Below the pieces are notes generated by a model. That model was given only the letters and a program-made list of their open reading frames with translations. It did no database searches and was not told the DNA's origin. The position numbers and the translations under genes are program-made. DNA of 64,000 nucleotides. Origin: Micromonospora foliorum. Its GTDB lineage: Bacteria; Actinomycetota; Actinomycetes; Mycobacteriales; Micromonosporaceae. The DNA is taken from contig NZ_JAKKFF010000189.1 of the NCBI RefSeq assembly GCF_022229015.1, forward strand, positions 1-64,000, written 5' to 3'. This document shows positions 43,344 to 51,820 of this stretch, piece by piece (position 1 is the first letter of the stretch; each line of letters opens with the position of its first letter).

Positions 43344-44960
43344 GTGAGCGACGGGTTGCGTCCCGGTGACCCGGCACGCCTCGGTGGGTACGAGGTGCTC
43401 GACCGGCTCGGCGACGGGGGCATGGGCAGTGTCTTCCTGGCCCGCTCGCCGCAGGGACGGCGGGTGGCGGTCAAGGTCGTCCGTCCGGAACTCTCACACG
43501 ACGAGGAGTTCCGGGGGCGGTTCCGCAGTGAGGTGAACCGAGCCCGCCAGGTTCCACCGTTCTGCACGGCCGAGGTCCTGGACGCCGACCCGGACCATGA
43601 CCCGCCGTACCTGGTGGTGGAGTACGTCGAGGGCCCCAGCCTGGCCGAGGTGGTCCGTAACCGCGGGCCGCTGGGGGCGGCGCAGCTGCACAGCATCGCG
43701 GTCGGGGTGGCCACCGCCCTCACCGCCATCCACGGCGCCGGAGTGATCCACCGCGACCTGAAGCCGGCGAACGTCCTGGTGGCACCGGGTGGGATCAAGG
43801 TCATCGACTTCGGTATCGCCCGCGCGTTCGAGGCGACGAGTCAGCACACCCGGACCAACCAGATGGTCGGGACCGTCTCGTACATGGCTCCGGAGCGGTT
43901 CGACACGACGTCCGGCCGTCCGGTGGGCCCGGCCGCGGACATCTTCGCCTGGGGTGCCCTGGTCGCCTACGCCGCGACCGGCCGCAACCCGTTCGGGGGC
44001 GACTCCGCTACCGCCACCGCGATGCGGATCCTCACCCAACCGCCGGACCTGACCGGGCTCGGCGGGCCGTTGCGGGAGTTGGTCTCCCGGGCGTTGGAGA
44101 AGGATCCCGCTGCCCGGCCCACCGCCCGGGAGTTGCTCGACGGGTTGTTGACCGCCGCGCATGCGGGGGCTGCGGGCGGGCCGGCCCCAGTCCTGGGCGC
44201 GACGCCGCCGGCGAGTGTGTCGCCCGCTGCCGGTGACGACCAGGGCGCGCGGTCGATGCCGCCGGGTCTGGCCACGGCCGGTCGCGCGGGTTCACGTCGG
44301 CGTGGCTGGCTCACCGCACTGGGGGCGACCGCCGCGGTGATCGCGGTGCTGGTGCCCGCCTACCTGTTCGGCCCGCAACTGCTGCGCGGGCTGGCCAAAC
44401 CCGACCCGGCCGGGTCGACGCCAACCGGTGGTCCGGCAACGAGCGGGCCGGCGGCCACCGCGTCCACGTCGGCATCGGGTAGGCCGACCGCGTCACCGTC
44501 GGCCAGCGTGGACCCGACCCGGGCCATGCTCGCCGGTCAGCGGCGATTCCTGCTGCACGCGGTGGAGATCGACCGTGACCTGTCGCTGCCGTCGCACGGT
44601 GAGCTCGAGGTCGGCGACGGAACCGGCAAGGATGCGCTCTTCGTGCTCGAACCGGTCGGTGTCGACTACATGATCAAATCCGTGAACCCGGACATCGCCC
44701 ACCGACCGTGCCTCGGAGTCAAGATCGACTCAGAGGGGTACAAGTCGCTGGTGGGAGCCGAGTGCCATCCGACCAAGGCAACGTTGTTCGCGATCTCCCG
44801 TGATGGCAAGGACGACAAGGGGCGCACCTCCTACGCCATCGTCAACGAGGAGTACGGCCCGGTGCAGTGGAGCCCGACCAAGAAGGAGATCTACGTCGAG
44901 TTTCTTGGTGACGCCCCGCTCGACACCACGTTCAGCCTGGTCGACCGAGGCGCGGTCTGA
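43344..44960 (+). CDS. Receptor-type serine/threonine protein kinase
   Basis: 538 aa from a GTG at 43344 (MSDGLRPGDPARLGGYEVLD), chosen because the kinase fold starts here; the ribosome site is weak. Motifs: RLGDGGMGSVFLA, VAVKVV, HRDLKPANVLV, IDFGIA, GTVSYMAPER and DIFAWGALV. After a Pro/Ala juxtamembrane part comes one membrane helix (WLTALGATAAVIAVLVPAYLF) and a Thr/Ser/Pro spacer. An extracellular domain of about 140 residues follows (RRFLLHAVEIDRDLSLPSHG...CLGVKIDSEG...FSLVDRGAV) that resembles a trefoil/lectin-like fold. It probably senses an external ligand. Confidence 0.93.
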   Translation: MSDGLRPGDPARLGGYEVLDRLGDGGMGSVFLARSPQGRRVAVKVVRPELSHDEEFRGRFRSEVNRARQVPPFCTAEVLDADPDHDPPYLVVEYVEGPSLAEVVRNRGPLGAAQLHSIAVGVATALTAIHGAGVIHRDLKPANVLVAPGGIKVIDFGIARAFEATSQHTRTNQMVGTVSYMAPERFDTTSGRPVGPAADIFAWGALVAYAATGRNPFGGDSATATAMRILTQPPDLTGLGGPLRELVSRALEKDPAARPTARELLDGLLTAAHAGAAGGPAPVLGATPPASVSPAAGDDQGARSMPPGLATAGRAGSRRRGWLTALGATAAVIAVLVPAYLFGPQLLRGLAKPDPAGSTPTGGPATSGPAATASTSASGRPTASPSASVDPTRAMLAGQRRFLLHAVEIDRDLSLPSHGELEVGDGTGKDALFVLEPVGVDYMIKSVNPDIAHRPCLGVKIDSEGYKSLVGAECHPTKATLFAISRDGKDDKGRTSYAIVNEEYGPVQWSPTKKEIYVEFLGDAPLDTTFSLVDRGAV

Positions 44961-45129
44961 CTCGGGCGTACCCCGCCGTCTGAAGCGACGGAAGTAGTCC
45001 GAGGGACCGTTGGCGGGTTGTCTCGCGTTCCGGTCCGTTCGGCCAACGCCTTGCTGATCAAGGGCCGCATACAGTACGCGGGCGCGGCGGTGCCGGATGG
45101 CAGCTGAGGATCAGACGACGGGGGCGGGA

Positions 45130-46449
45130 ATGAGCAAGGCATCGCAGGAGCAGCCTCCGGCGGTCCGGGTCGGTCGTGGGCTGCCCACGCTGGCCGATCG
45201 GTTCGACGCTCGTGCCAACAGCATCGGGCTGTTGCGGATGGCTCTGGCGTTCGCGGTGCTCGTCGCACACTGCTGGCCCCTCGCGCTGGGTCGGCCGATG
45301 CTCGGCAGCAGCGAGACGATGCGGCAGGCCGATGTCGGCAAGCTCGCGGTGTACGGCTTCTTCGTGCTCTCCGGCTTCCTCATCACCAGCAGCGCCCTGC
45401 GCTTCGGTCCGCTGCGGTACCTCTGGCACCGCGCGCTGCGCATCCTGCCCGCTCTGTGGGTGTGCCTGCTGGTGACCGCGCTGGTGATAGCCCCGGCGAT
45501 CGCCTACTACGAGCGGGGCACCCTCGACGGCTTCTGGGGTCACCCGCAGGGTCCGTTGCAGTACCTGCGGTCGAACTGGCTGTTCGCCATGGACCAGTGG
45601 ACGATCTCCGGCATCCTGCGGGACGTGCCCTACGGCCGTGGCATCGAGAGTGGCGGCCCGGTCAACGGCTCACTGTGGACGCTGCGGTACGAGGTGCTCT
45701 GCTACTTCATGCTCGCTGCGCTGGCGGCGACCGCGGTGCTGGCCCGGGCTCGCGGTGCCGTGGTGTTGCTGCTGCTCGGGGTGTACGGGGTCGTCGTCGA
45801 GGACTTCGTCCGGGGCGACGGGCTCGTCGTCCTGCCGGCCAAGCACGGCGTCCTGGGTCCGTACCCGGTGGTGGGGACCTTCGAGAAGCACCTCGTCATC
45901 TACCTGACCTTCGCTTTCCTGCTCGGTGCGGTCGCCAAGCTGTACGCGCACCGGGTGCCGATGACCGGCTGGCTGGCGGCGCTCGCCGCCGTCGGGGTCG
46001 CGGTGACCGCGCGGGCCGGCGGCTTCTATGTCCTCGGGGTGCCGCTGCTGGCGTTCCTGCTGCTGTACCTGGCGGTCGGGCTGCCTCGGTGGCTGCACCC
46101 GATCGGCCGTAAGCGGGACTACTCGTACGGGGTCTACATCTACGCGTTCCCGGTTCAGCAGGTCGTCGCCCTGCTCATCGGCGTGCGGTACGGCTTCGTC
46201 ACGTACCTGGCGGTGTCGTCCGCCGGCACCCTGGCCCTCGCGGCACTCTCCTGGCACCTGGTCGAGCGCCCCGCCATGTCGCTGAAGGACGTGGTTGTGC
46301 CGCTGGCCCTGCGGCGCGGCGGTGATTCCCCGACCGGCACCGCCCCCGACGCCGAGGGCACGAGGAGGGCTCCCGTGTCGCCCACCGACGCGCCCGCGCT
46401 GCCGGTCGTCGCCGCGCCGACGCTCCAGCCGGTCGAGGTTCAGGGCTGA
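45130..46449 (+). CDS. Membrane acyltransferase (acyltransferase-3 / OafA type)
   Basis: 439 aa from the ATG at 45130 (MSKASQEQPPAVRV) with GGGGGCGGG ahead; an upstream ATG at 45097 is possible. About ten membrane helices. The family start block is NSIGLLRMALAFAVLVAHCWPL (catalytic His), followed by GFFVLSGFLITSS, WHRALRILPALWV, NGSLWTLRYEVLCYF and the final LSWHLVERPAMSL. These enzymes O-acylate cell-surface or secreted sugars. The tail is disordered and Pro-rich. The gap 44961-45129 shows no feature. Confidence 0.92.
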   Translation: MSKASQEQPPAVRVGRGLPTLADRFDARANSIGLLRMALAFAVLVAHCWPLALGRPMLGSSETMRQADVGKLAVYGFFVLSGFLITSSALRFGPLRYLWHRALRILPALWVCLLVTALVIAPAIAYYERGTLDGFWGHPQGPLQYLRSNWLFAMDQWTISGILRDVPYGRGIESGGPVNGSLWTLRYEVLCYFMLAALAATAVLARARGAVVLLLLGVYGVVVEDFVRGDGLVVLPAKHGVLGPYPVVGTFEKHLVIYLTFAFLLGAVAKLYAHRVPMTGWLAALAAVGVAVTARAGGFYVLGVPLLAFLLLYLAVGLPRWLHPIGRKRDYSYGVYIYAFPVQQVVALLIGVRYGFVTYLAVSSAGTLALAALSWHLVERPAMSLKDVVVPLALRRGGDSPTGTAPDAEGTRRAPVSPTDAPALPVVAAPTLQPVEVQG

Positions 46450-46641
46450 CTCGTCGGCACCGCCAGCAATGGGCAAACGTCGATGTTAACGCGCTCGCGG
46501 TGCCTCCTCAAGGGCTCGGCTGGGGTCCGCGCCGGGATCTGGGGCGATGCCTGCGGGAAGACGCTGGTAGGTGTTCGGGACCAAGATCTGTGGCCTGTCA
46601 CCGGCTGATGTTCCCAGCACATTACGTCTTGACGAACGGCA

Positions 46642-46655
46642 TGTTATCGCTCACA
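46642..46655. promoter_or_regulatory. Variant LacI-type site upstream of GH62
   Basis: TGTTATCGCTCACA differs from TGTTAACGCTAACA at two positions and lies 190 bases ahead of the GH62 gene. A half-site TGTTAACGCG is at 46484-46493. Confidence 0.45.
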
Positions 46656-46748
46656 GTCGATGCCTAGGGACGACGACACCTTGGCTTTCCGGGCAAGCCC
46701 TGCCTCGTCGATCTCGAATCAGGCGTGCGCCACGGCATGCCGGCGTCG

Positions 46749-46762
46749 TGTTAACGCTAACG
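46749..46762. promoter_or_regulatory. LacI-type operator upstream of GH62
   Basis: TGTTAACGCTAACG, nearly identical to the reverse complement of the site upstream of the CE3-type gene (41115-41128). The gap 46450-46845 holds these sites and no gene. Confidence 0.7.
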
Positions 46763-46845
46763 TTCTGACGCCTGCGCCTCGGCCACGCGTCGCGGTACGC
46801 CCACCTCGGGCAGGCCGTTCGGCTCTTGGTCACTGGAGGAGGATC

Positions 46846-48375
46846 ATGTCTGCCCTCGATAGGTCTCCATCGATCGCAACGCCGTCGCGGCGGCGTTGGT
46901 GGTTGCCCCGCATCCTCGCCGCCAGCGCGGCGGCGTTGATGGTCGGTGGCGCTGCCGTAGCGGTGGTGTCGTCTCCCGCCGCTGCGGCGACTGTCGACAC
47001 GAACGCGTGGTACGTGTTGGTCAACCGCAACAGCGGCAAGGCCCTGGACGTCTACAACCTGGCCACGAATGACGGTGCCCGGATCACCCAGTGGGCCCGC
47101 AACAACGGCAACCAGCAGCAGTGGCAGTTCGTCGACTCCGGTGGTGGCTACTACCGGGTGAAGTCGCGGCTGTCCGGCAAGGTGCTGGACGTCTCGGGCT
47201 TCTCGACCGCCAACGGTGGCAGCATCGTGCAGTGGAGTGACCTCAACGGCACCAACCAGCAGTTCCGGCTGGCCGACTCGGACAGCGGCTACGTCCGGTT
47301 GATCAACCGGAACAGCAACAAGGTGATGGAGGTGCAGGGCGCCTCGACCGCCGACGGCGGAAACATCGTGCAGTACGACGACTGGAACGGCACCAACCAG
47401 CAGTGGCAGTTCGTCCGCGTCGACGGAACCACGCCGCCGACGACGACTCCGCCGCCGGGCGGCACGTGCGACCTTCCGTCGACGTACCGGTGGTCCTCCA
47501 CAGGAGTGTTGGCGAACCCGAAGTCGGGTTGGGTGTCGCTGAAGGACTTCACCGTCGCCCCCTACAACGGCCAGCAGTTGGTCTACGCCACCACGCACGA
47601 CTTCGGTAGCAGCTGGGGCTCGATGAACTTCAGCCTCTTCTCGAACTACTCGCAGATGGCCTCGGCCACCCAGACCGGGATGAACTCCGGCACCGTCGCG
47701 CCGTCGCTGTTCTACTTCGCGCCGAAGAACATCTGGGTGTTGGCCTACCAGTGGGGTGGCACGGCCTTCTCCTACCGGACCTCGACCAACCCCACCAACC
47801 CGAACGGCTGGTCCGCAGCGCAGCCGCTGTTCACCGGAAGCATCACCGGCTCCGGTACCGGTCCGATCGATCAGACTCTCATCGGTGACGGTACGAACAT
47901 GTACCTGTTCTTCGCCGGTGACAACGGCAAGATCTACCGGGCCAGCATGCCGATCGGGAACTTCCCGGGCAACTTCGGCAGCAGCTACACGACCATCATG
48001 AGCGACACCACGAACAACCTGTTCGAGGCCCCGCAGGTCTACAAGCTGCAGGGTCTGAACAAGTACCTCATGATCGTCGAGGCGATCGGCTCGACGGGCC
48101 GCTACTTCCGTTCGTTCACGGCGACCAGCCTGAACGGTTCGTGGACGCCGCAGGCCGCGTCCCAGAGCAACCCGTTCGCGGGCAAGGTCAACAGCGGCGC
48201 GACCTGGACCAACGACATCAGCCACGGTGAGCTGCTGCGCACCAACGCCGACCAGACGATGACCGTCGACGCCTGCAACCTGCAACTGCTCTACCAGGGG
48301 CGTTCCCCCAGCTCCGACGGCGTCGACTACGGCCTGCTGCCGTACCGGCCGGGTCTGCTGACCCTGCAGCGCTGA
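46846..48375 (+). CDS. Secreted GH62 alpha-L-arabinofuranosidase with ricin-type CBM13
   Basis: 509 aa from the ATG at 46846, with GGAGGAGG upstream. A long signal peptide ends near SPAAAA-TV. Residues 45-185 form a trefoil lectin module with three QQWQF/QQFRL repeats. After a Thr/Pro linker the GH62 five-bladed propeller begins [29 protein letters not shown], with the catalytic-acid region around [10 protein letters not shown] and the end [13 protein letters not shown]. It removes arabinose from arabinoxylan. It is controlled by the LacI-type sites upstream and closed by a terminator. Confidence 0.95.
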   Translation: MSALDRSPSIATPSRRRWWLPRILAASAAALMVGGAAVAVVSSPAAAATVDTNAWYVLVNRNSGKALDVYNLATNDGARITQWARNNGNQQQWQFVDSGGGYYRVKSRLSGKVLDVSGFSTANGGSIVQWSDLNGTNQQFRLADSDSGYVRLINRNSNKVMEVQGASTADGGNIVQYDDWNGTNQQWQFVRVDGTTPPTTTPPPGGTCDLPSTYRWSSTGVLANPKSGWVSLKDFTVAPYNGQQLVYATTHDFGSSWGSMNFSLFSNYSQMASATQTGMNSGTVAPSLFYFAPKNIWVLAYQWGGTAFSYRTSTNPTNPNGWSAAQPLFTGSITGSGTGPIDQTLIGDGTNMYLFFAGDNGKIYRASMPIGNFPGNFGSSYTTIMSDTTNNLFEAPQVYKLQGLNKYLMIVEAIGSTGRYFRSFTATSLNGSWTPQAASQSNPFAGKVNSGATWTNDISHGELLRTNADQTMTVDACNLQLLYQGRSPSSDGVDYGLLPYRPGLLTLQR

Positions 48376-48411
48376 CCCGATTTGATTTGATCAAGCTCGA
48401 CTGACCCAGAA

Positions 48412-48444
48412 CGGGCGGGCTCGGCGTCACGCCGAGCCCGCCCG
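48412..48444 (+). terminator. Hairpin terminator after GH62
   Basis: A perfect 15-bp stem: CGGGCGGGCTCGGCG, loop TCA, CGCCGAGCCCGCCCG. It can serve GH62 and the convergent methyltransferase gene. Confidence 0.9.
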
Positions 48445-48474
48445 GCTCATGTCAACGCTGCGATCAGCCCCGGC

Positions 48475-49068
48475 TCACCGGATCGGCGTGCCGGTGACGC
48501 AGGTCAGCACCTGGCCCCGACCACGGGTGGCGCTCGTTGTGGTCGTGGCGAAACCGTGGGTTTCGAGCAGTAGTTCGGTCGCGGTGAGGTTCGCGGTGGC
48601 GTGCGCTTCGGTGGGTCGCTCGCCGAAGACGTAGAGGCGTCCTTCCGGCGCCAGCAGGCTTCGCATCCGGGCGATCTGCTGGGCTGCGTCGCCCAACCAG
48701 AAGAGGCTGACGTTCACCGCGAAGATCTTGGTGAAGTGGTCAGTCGGAAGGTCGGCCGACTCGAACCCGGAGCGCCGGACCTCGGCTCTGCCGGCGTCGA
48801 TGTGGCTCAGGTTCCGTTGCGTCGCGAGCCGGACCATCGTCGCGGCGCGGTCGATGGCGACGATCCGGCCGGTCGTGAGTTGGTCGGCGACCAGGGAGAC
48901 GGCCGCTCCCCGACCGCACCCGATCTCCAGCACCTGGTCGTCGGGTGCGACAGCCATGGTCTGCACCGCCCACCGCTGCCGATGGGCGGCCGTCACCCGT
49001 TCGCTCGCCGCGGGCGTCGTGCCAGCGCTGGACGGACCCGGATCGCGGGTCGAAAGAGTGGACCTCAC
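48475..49068 (-). CDS. SAM-dependent class I methyltransferase
   Basis: 197 aa. SAM-binding motif I is VLEIGCGRGAAVSLVA, followed by RIVAIDRAATMV (acidic motif II), DHFTKIFAVNVSLFWL and LAPEGRLYVFGERP. The N-terminal helix ERVTAAHRQRWAVQTM is typical of UbiE/Methyltransf_11-type proteins. The substrate cannot be told. It has no clear operon partner; the MFS gene follows on the same strand upstream, 109 bases away. Confidence 0.88.
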   Translation of the reverse strand: MRSTLSTRDPGPSSAGTTPAASERVTAAHRQRWAVQTMAVAPDDQVLEIGCGRGAAVSLVADQLTTGRIVAIDRAATMVRLATQRNLSHIDAGRAEVRRSGFESADLPTDHFTKIFAVNVSLFWLGDAAQQIARMRSLLAPEGRLYVFGERPTEAHATANLTATELLLETHGFATTTTSATRGRGQVLTCVTGTPIR

Positions 49069-49177
49069 GACGTCACTCGCCGGTGCCTTCTCTGCTCACA
49101 CCCTGATTCCACCCCCTCGGCGGAGTCGGTGCACCGTGTCCTCGGTCACCGCGCCCGACCAGCGGGTACGACAGCGA

Positions 49178-50665
49178 TCAGTGCGCGGGCGCCGGCGTGA
49201 CGTCCCCGAGGGCGTCCGTCGAGGCCGGGACGTGCTTCGGAGCGCCAGCGTTCACCATGGCCACCGAGACCAGGGCCGCCGCGACCACGAAGCCGACCGC
49301 GACCCAGTACGCGACCGAGTAGCCGTGCATCAGCGCCTCGTTGCGCTCCTGGGCTCGCGCCGCAGGGCCACCGTGCGAGAGCAGGTAGGTGGCGGCCGAG
49401 CTGGTCGCGATGGTGTTGAGCAGCGCGGTGCCGATCGACCCGCCGACCTGCTGCGACGAGCTGATCATCGCGGAGGCGACACCGGCGTCCTTGGGTTCGA
49501 CGCCGTGGGTGGAGATGCTCATCGCGGGCATGAACGCGGTGCCGATGCCGAGCCCGATCACGGCCTCGGCGAACGCGATCTCCAGGAAGCCGCTGTTCGC
49601 GTCGAGCAGAGCGAGCAGCACCAGACCGACCGCGGTGACGAGGTAGCCACCGACCATGATCGGCCGGGGGGCGATCCGGTGCGCGAGACGGGCGCCGATC
49701 TGCGTGGCCCCGATGGCCTGTGGCACGGCCATCGGCATGAACGCCAGACCGGCCATCACCGGCGACCATCCCTTGACCTGCTGGAAGTAGTAACTGAGCA
49801 GGAGGAACATCCCGAACATGCTGACGATCGCAAGGCCCACCGAGAGGTACGCGGCGGCCCGGTTGCGTTCGGTCAGGACGCGCAGTGGCAGCAGCGGGGA
49901 CGTGACCCGTGCCTGCACCACGACGAAGGTCGCCAGCAGCAGCACCCCGGCGGTGAACGACCCGATGGTCACACCCGCCGACCATCCGCGGCTCTCGGCG
50001 ACGCCGAACCCGTAGACGAGGCCGACGAGTCCGGAGCTGGCCAGCAGGACGCCGGGAAGGTCGAGCCGGGCGCGGTGCCGCTCGCCGTCGTCGTGCACGG
50101 TGCGACTGGCGCCCAGGATCCCGATGACCGCGATCGGCACGAGGACGAACATCGCGAAGCGCCAGTTCAGGTACTGGGTGAGCAGCCCTCCCACGATCAG
50201 GCCGACCGCGCCGCCGGCGATCGAGACCGCGCTGAACACGCCGAACGCCTTCGCGCGTTCCCTCGGCTGTGTGAAGGACAGGGAGAGCAACGAGAGCGCG
50301 GCCGGCGCGAGCAGGGCCGCGAACACCCCCTGTAGTGCCCGGGCGAGCAGCAGCATCGCGGCGTTGACGGCCAGGCCGCCGATCGCCGAGGCGATCGCGA
50401 AGCCGGCCAGCGCGATCAGGAAGGTGCGCTTGCGCCCGACCATGTCACCGATCCGACCACCGACCAGCAGCAGGCCGCCGAAGGCCAGGCCGTACGCGGT
50501 CACCACCCACTGCCTGCTCCCGTCCGTGAAGTGCAGCGCCTGTTGCGCCGAGGGGAGCGCGATGTTCATGACCGCCCCGTCGAGCACCACCATCAGTTGA
50601 GCGATGGAGATGAACAACAGGGCCTTCCACCGCTGGGACTGCGGGGCGGTGCGACTTGTGGGCAT
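49178..50665 (-). CDS. DHA2-family MFS drug exporter (14 TM)
   Basis: 495 aa starting MPTSRTAPQSQRWKALLF, with about 14 hydrophobic helices. The DHA2 motifs are present: QLMVVLDGAVMNIALPSAQQAL in helix 1, W-VVTAYGLAFGGLLLVGGRIGDMVGRKRTF across helices 2-3, and the antiporter motif C region GVFSAVSIAGGAVGLIVGGLL. It likely exports small toxic compounds with proton antiport. Its promoter (50712-50741) is a near-copy of that of the divergent SDR gene. Confidence 0.93.
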   Translation of the reverse strand: MPTSRTAPQSQRWKALLFISIAQLMVVLDGAVMNIALPSAQQALHFTDGSRQWVVTAYGLAFGGLLLVGGRIGDMVGRKRTFLIALAGFAIASAIGGLAVNAAMLLLARALQGVFAALLAPAALSLLSLSFTQPRERAKAFGVFSAVSIAGGAVGLIVGGLLTQYLNWRFAMFVLVPIAVIGILGASRTVHDDGERHRARLDLPGVLLASSGLVGLVYGFGVAESRGWSAGVTIGSFTAGVLLLATFVVVQARVTSPLLPLRVLTERNRAAAYLSVGLAIVSMFGMFLLLSYYFQQVKGWSPVMAGLAFMPMAVPQAIGATQIGARLAHRIAPRPIMVGGYLVTAVGLVLLALLDANSGFLEIAFAEAVIGLGIGTAFMPAMSISTHGVEPKDAGVASAMISSSQQVGGSIGTALLNTIATSSAATYLLSHGGPAARAQERNEALMHGYSVAYWVAVGFVVAAALVSVAMVNAGAPKHVPASTDALGDVTPAPAH

Positions 50666-50711
50666 GGTTGTTCCTTAAGGGCGGTTTGCACGGATTCACT
50701 CGACCCGGCCA

Positions 50712-50741
50712 ACGCTAACCAAGTTATGGAACGACCGCCAA
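50712..50741 (-). promoter_or_regulatory. Promoter of the MFS gene, twin of the SDR promoter
   Basis: On the minus strand TTGGCG (50741-50736), an 18-base spacer and TAGCGT (50717-50712). The element CGGTCGTTCCA (50737-50727) overlaps the -35 end and is also present in the SDR promoter. Confidence 0.6.
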
Positions 50742-50870
50742 AGAATGTGCCTGCCGTTACAGCAGCATCTCGGGCTGCACTTCAGTGCGGTTGGACGGTT
50801 TGACGGCGAAAGTCGGCAGATTGAGACGCAGTGCGCACCACGCCGGGCAGCCATTGTGAGTGCCGTTACT

Positions 50871-50899
50871 TTGCCGGTCGTTCCAGAAAAGGCTAGCGT
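50871..50899 (+). promoter_or_regulatory. Promoter of the SDR gene, twin of the MFS promoter
   Basis: TTGCCG (50871-50876), a 17-base spacer and TAGCGT (50894-50899), with CGGTCGTTCCA at 50875-50885. The shared 11-mer and identical -10 box suggest a common regulator. Confidence 0.65.
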
Positions 50900-50962
50900 T
50901 CCGTCTCACGAAGCCCTGCGGACCCCGCAGCGGCTTACCAGTCGAAGTGGATGTGAGACGAG

Positions 50963-51718
50963 ATGTCTGGACGGTTGGAGTCAAAGGTCCTGGTCGTGAC
51001 CGGCGGTACGCAGGGCATGGGCCTGGCGTTCGCCCAGCGGGCGGCCACGGAAGGGGCTCGCGTCGTCATCGGCGCCCGGGACAAGGACCGGGGCGAGGAG
51101 GTCGCCGCGCAGATCAGGGACGCGGGCGGTAGCGCCCTCTTCGTACCCACCGACGTGACCATCGAGGAGGACATGGCACGGCTCGTCGACGCCGCGGTGA
51201 CGGAGTACGGACGGTTGGACGGCGCGTTCAACAACGCCGGCGGTGGGCCGATGGCCAGCGTGCGCGAGACCGACAGCGACAACTGGCACCGGTCGCTCGC
51301 CCTCAACCTGACGAGCGTCTTCTACGGCCTGAAGTACGAGCTTCCGGCGATCATCGCCTCCGGCGGTGGCGCGATCGTCAACAACGCCTCCGTCTCCGGC
51401 GTGAAGGGTGACGGGACCCAGGCCGCCTACAACGCGGCGAAGCACGGCGTCATCGGGCTGACCCGCTCGGCGGCCCTCGACGTGGCGCGCTCCGGTGTGC
51501 GGGTCAACGCCCTGGTCACCGGCCTGATCGACACCCCGCTCTGGCAGGGCGTGGTCAGCCAGGCTCCGGAGATCGCGGAGCGCTACCTGTCGGCGCAGCC
51601 GACCGGACGGGCCGGCACCTCCGACGAGGTCGCCGCGCTCACCGCGTTCCTGCTCAGCGACGAGGCCACCTTCATCAGCGGCGCGTCCATCGCCATCGAC
51701 GGCGCCCTCACCGCCTGA
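50963..51718 (+). CDS. Short-chain dehydrogenase/reductase
   Basis: 251 aa, a classical SDR. The cofactor motif is VTGGTQGMGLAFA (TGxxxGxG). NNAGGGP follows, then catalytic Ser in NNASVSGVKG, YNAAK as the YxxxK pair, and the C-terminal FLLSDEATFISGASIAIDGAL. An NAD(P)-dependent alcohol/ketone oxidoreductase of unknown substrate. It is divergent from the MFS exporter with a twin promoter, so they may respond to the same compound. Confidence 0.94.
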   Translation: MSGRLESKVLVVTGGTQGMGLAFAQRAATEGARVVIGARDKDRGEEVAAQIRDAGGSALFVPTDVTIEEDMARLVDAAVTEYGRLDGAFNNAGGGPMASVRETDSDNWHRSLALNLTSVFYGLKYELPAIIASGGGAIVNNASVSGVKGDGTQAAYNAAKHGVIGLTRSAALDVARSGVRVNALVTGLIDTPLWQGVVSQAPEIAERYLSAQPTGRAGTSDEVAALTAFLLSDEATFISGASIAIDGALTA

Positions 51719-51765
51719 GGCGCTGAGGCACTGACGCGCTGAGGCGCTGAGGCACTGAGGCGCTG
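51718..51765. repeat. 8-bp tandem repeat, six copies
   Basis: Units of aggcgctg, aggcactg and acgcgctg, six in a row. They begin at the last base of the SDR stop codon and end just before the terminator hairpin. No coding function. Confidence 0.85.
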
Positions 51766-51771
51766 AGGCCC

Positions 51772-51810
51772 GGTCCGGGGCGGCGGCTCAAGCCGCCGCC
51801 ACCCCGGACC
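51772..51810. terminator. Bidirectional hairpin terminator
   Basis: GGTCCGGGG plus CGGCGGCT pairs with AGCCGCCG and CCCCGGACC around a 2-base loop, with a 3-base bulge. It lies between the convergent SDR and subtilase genes. Confidence 0.85.
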
Positions 51811-51820
51811 AGGCAGTGCG

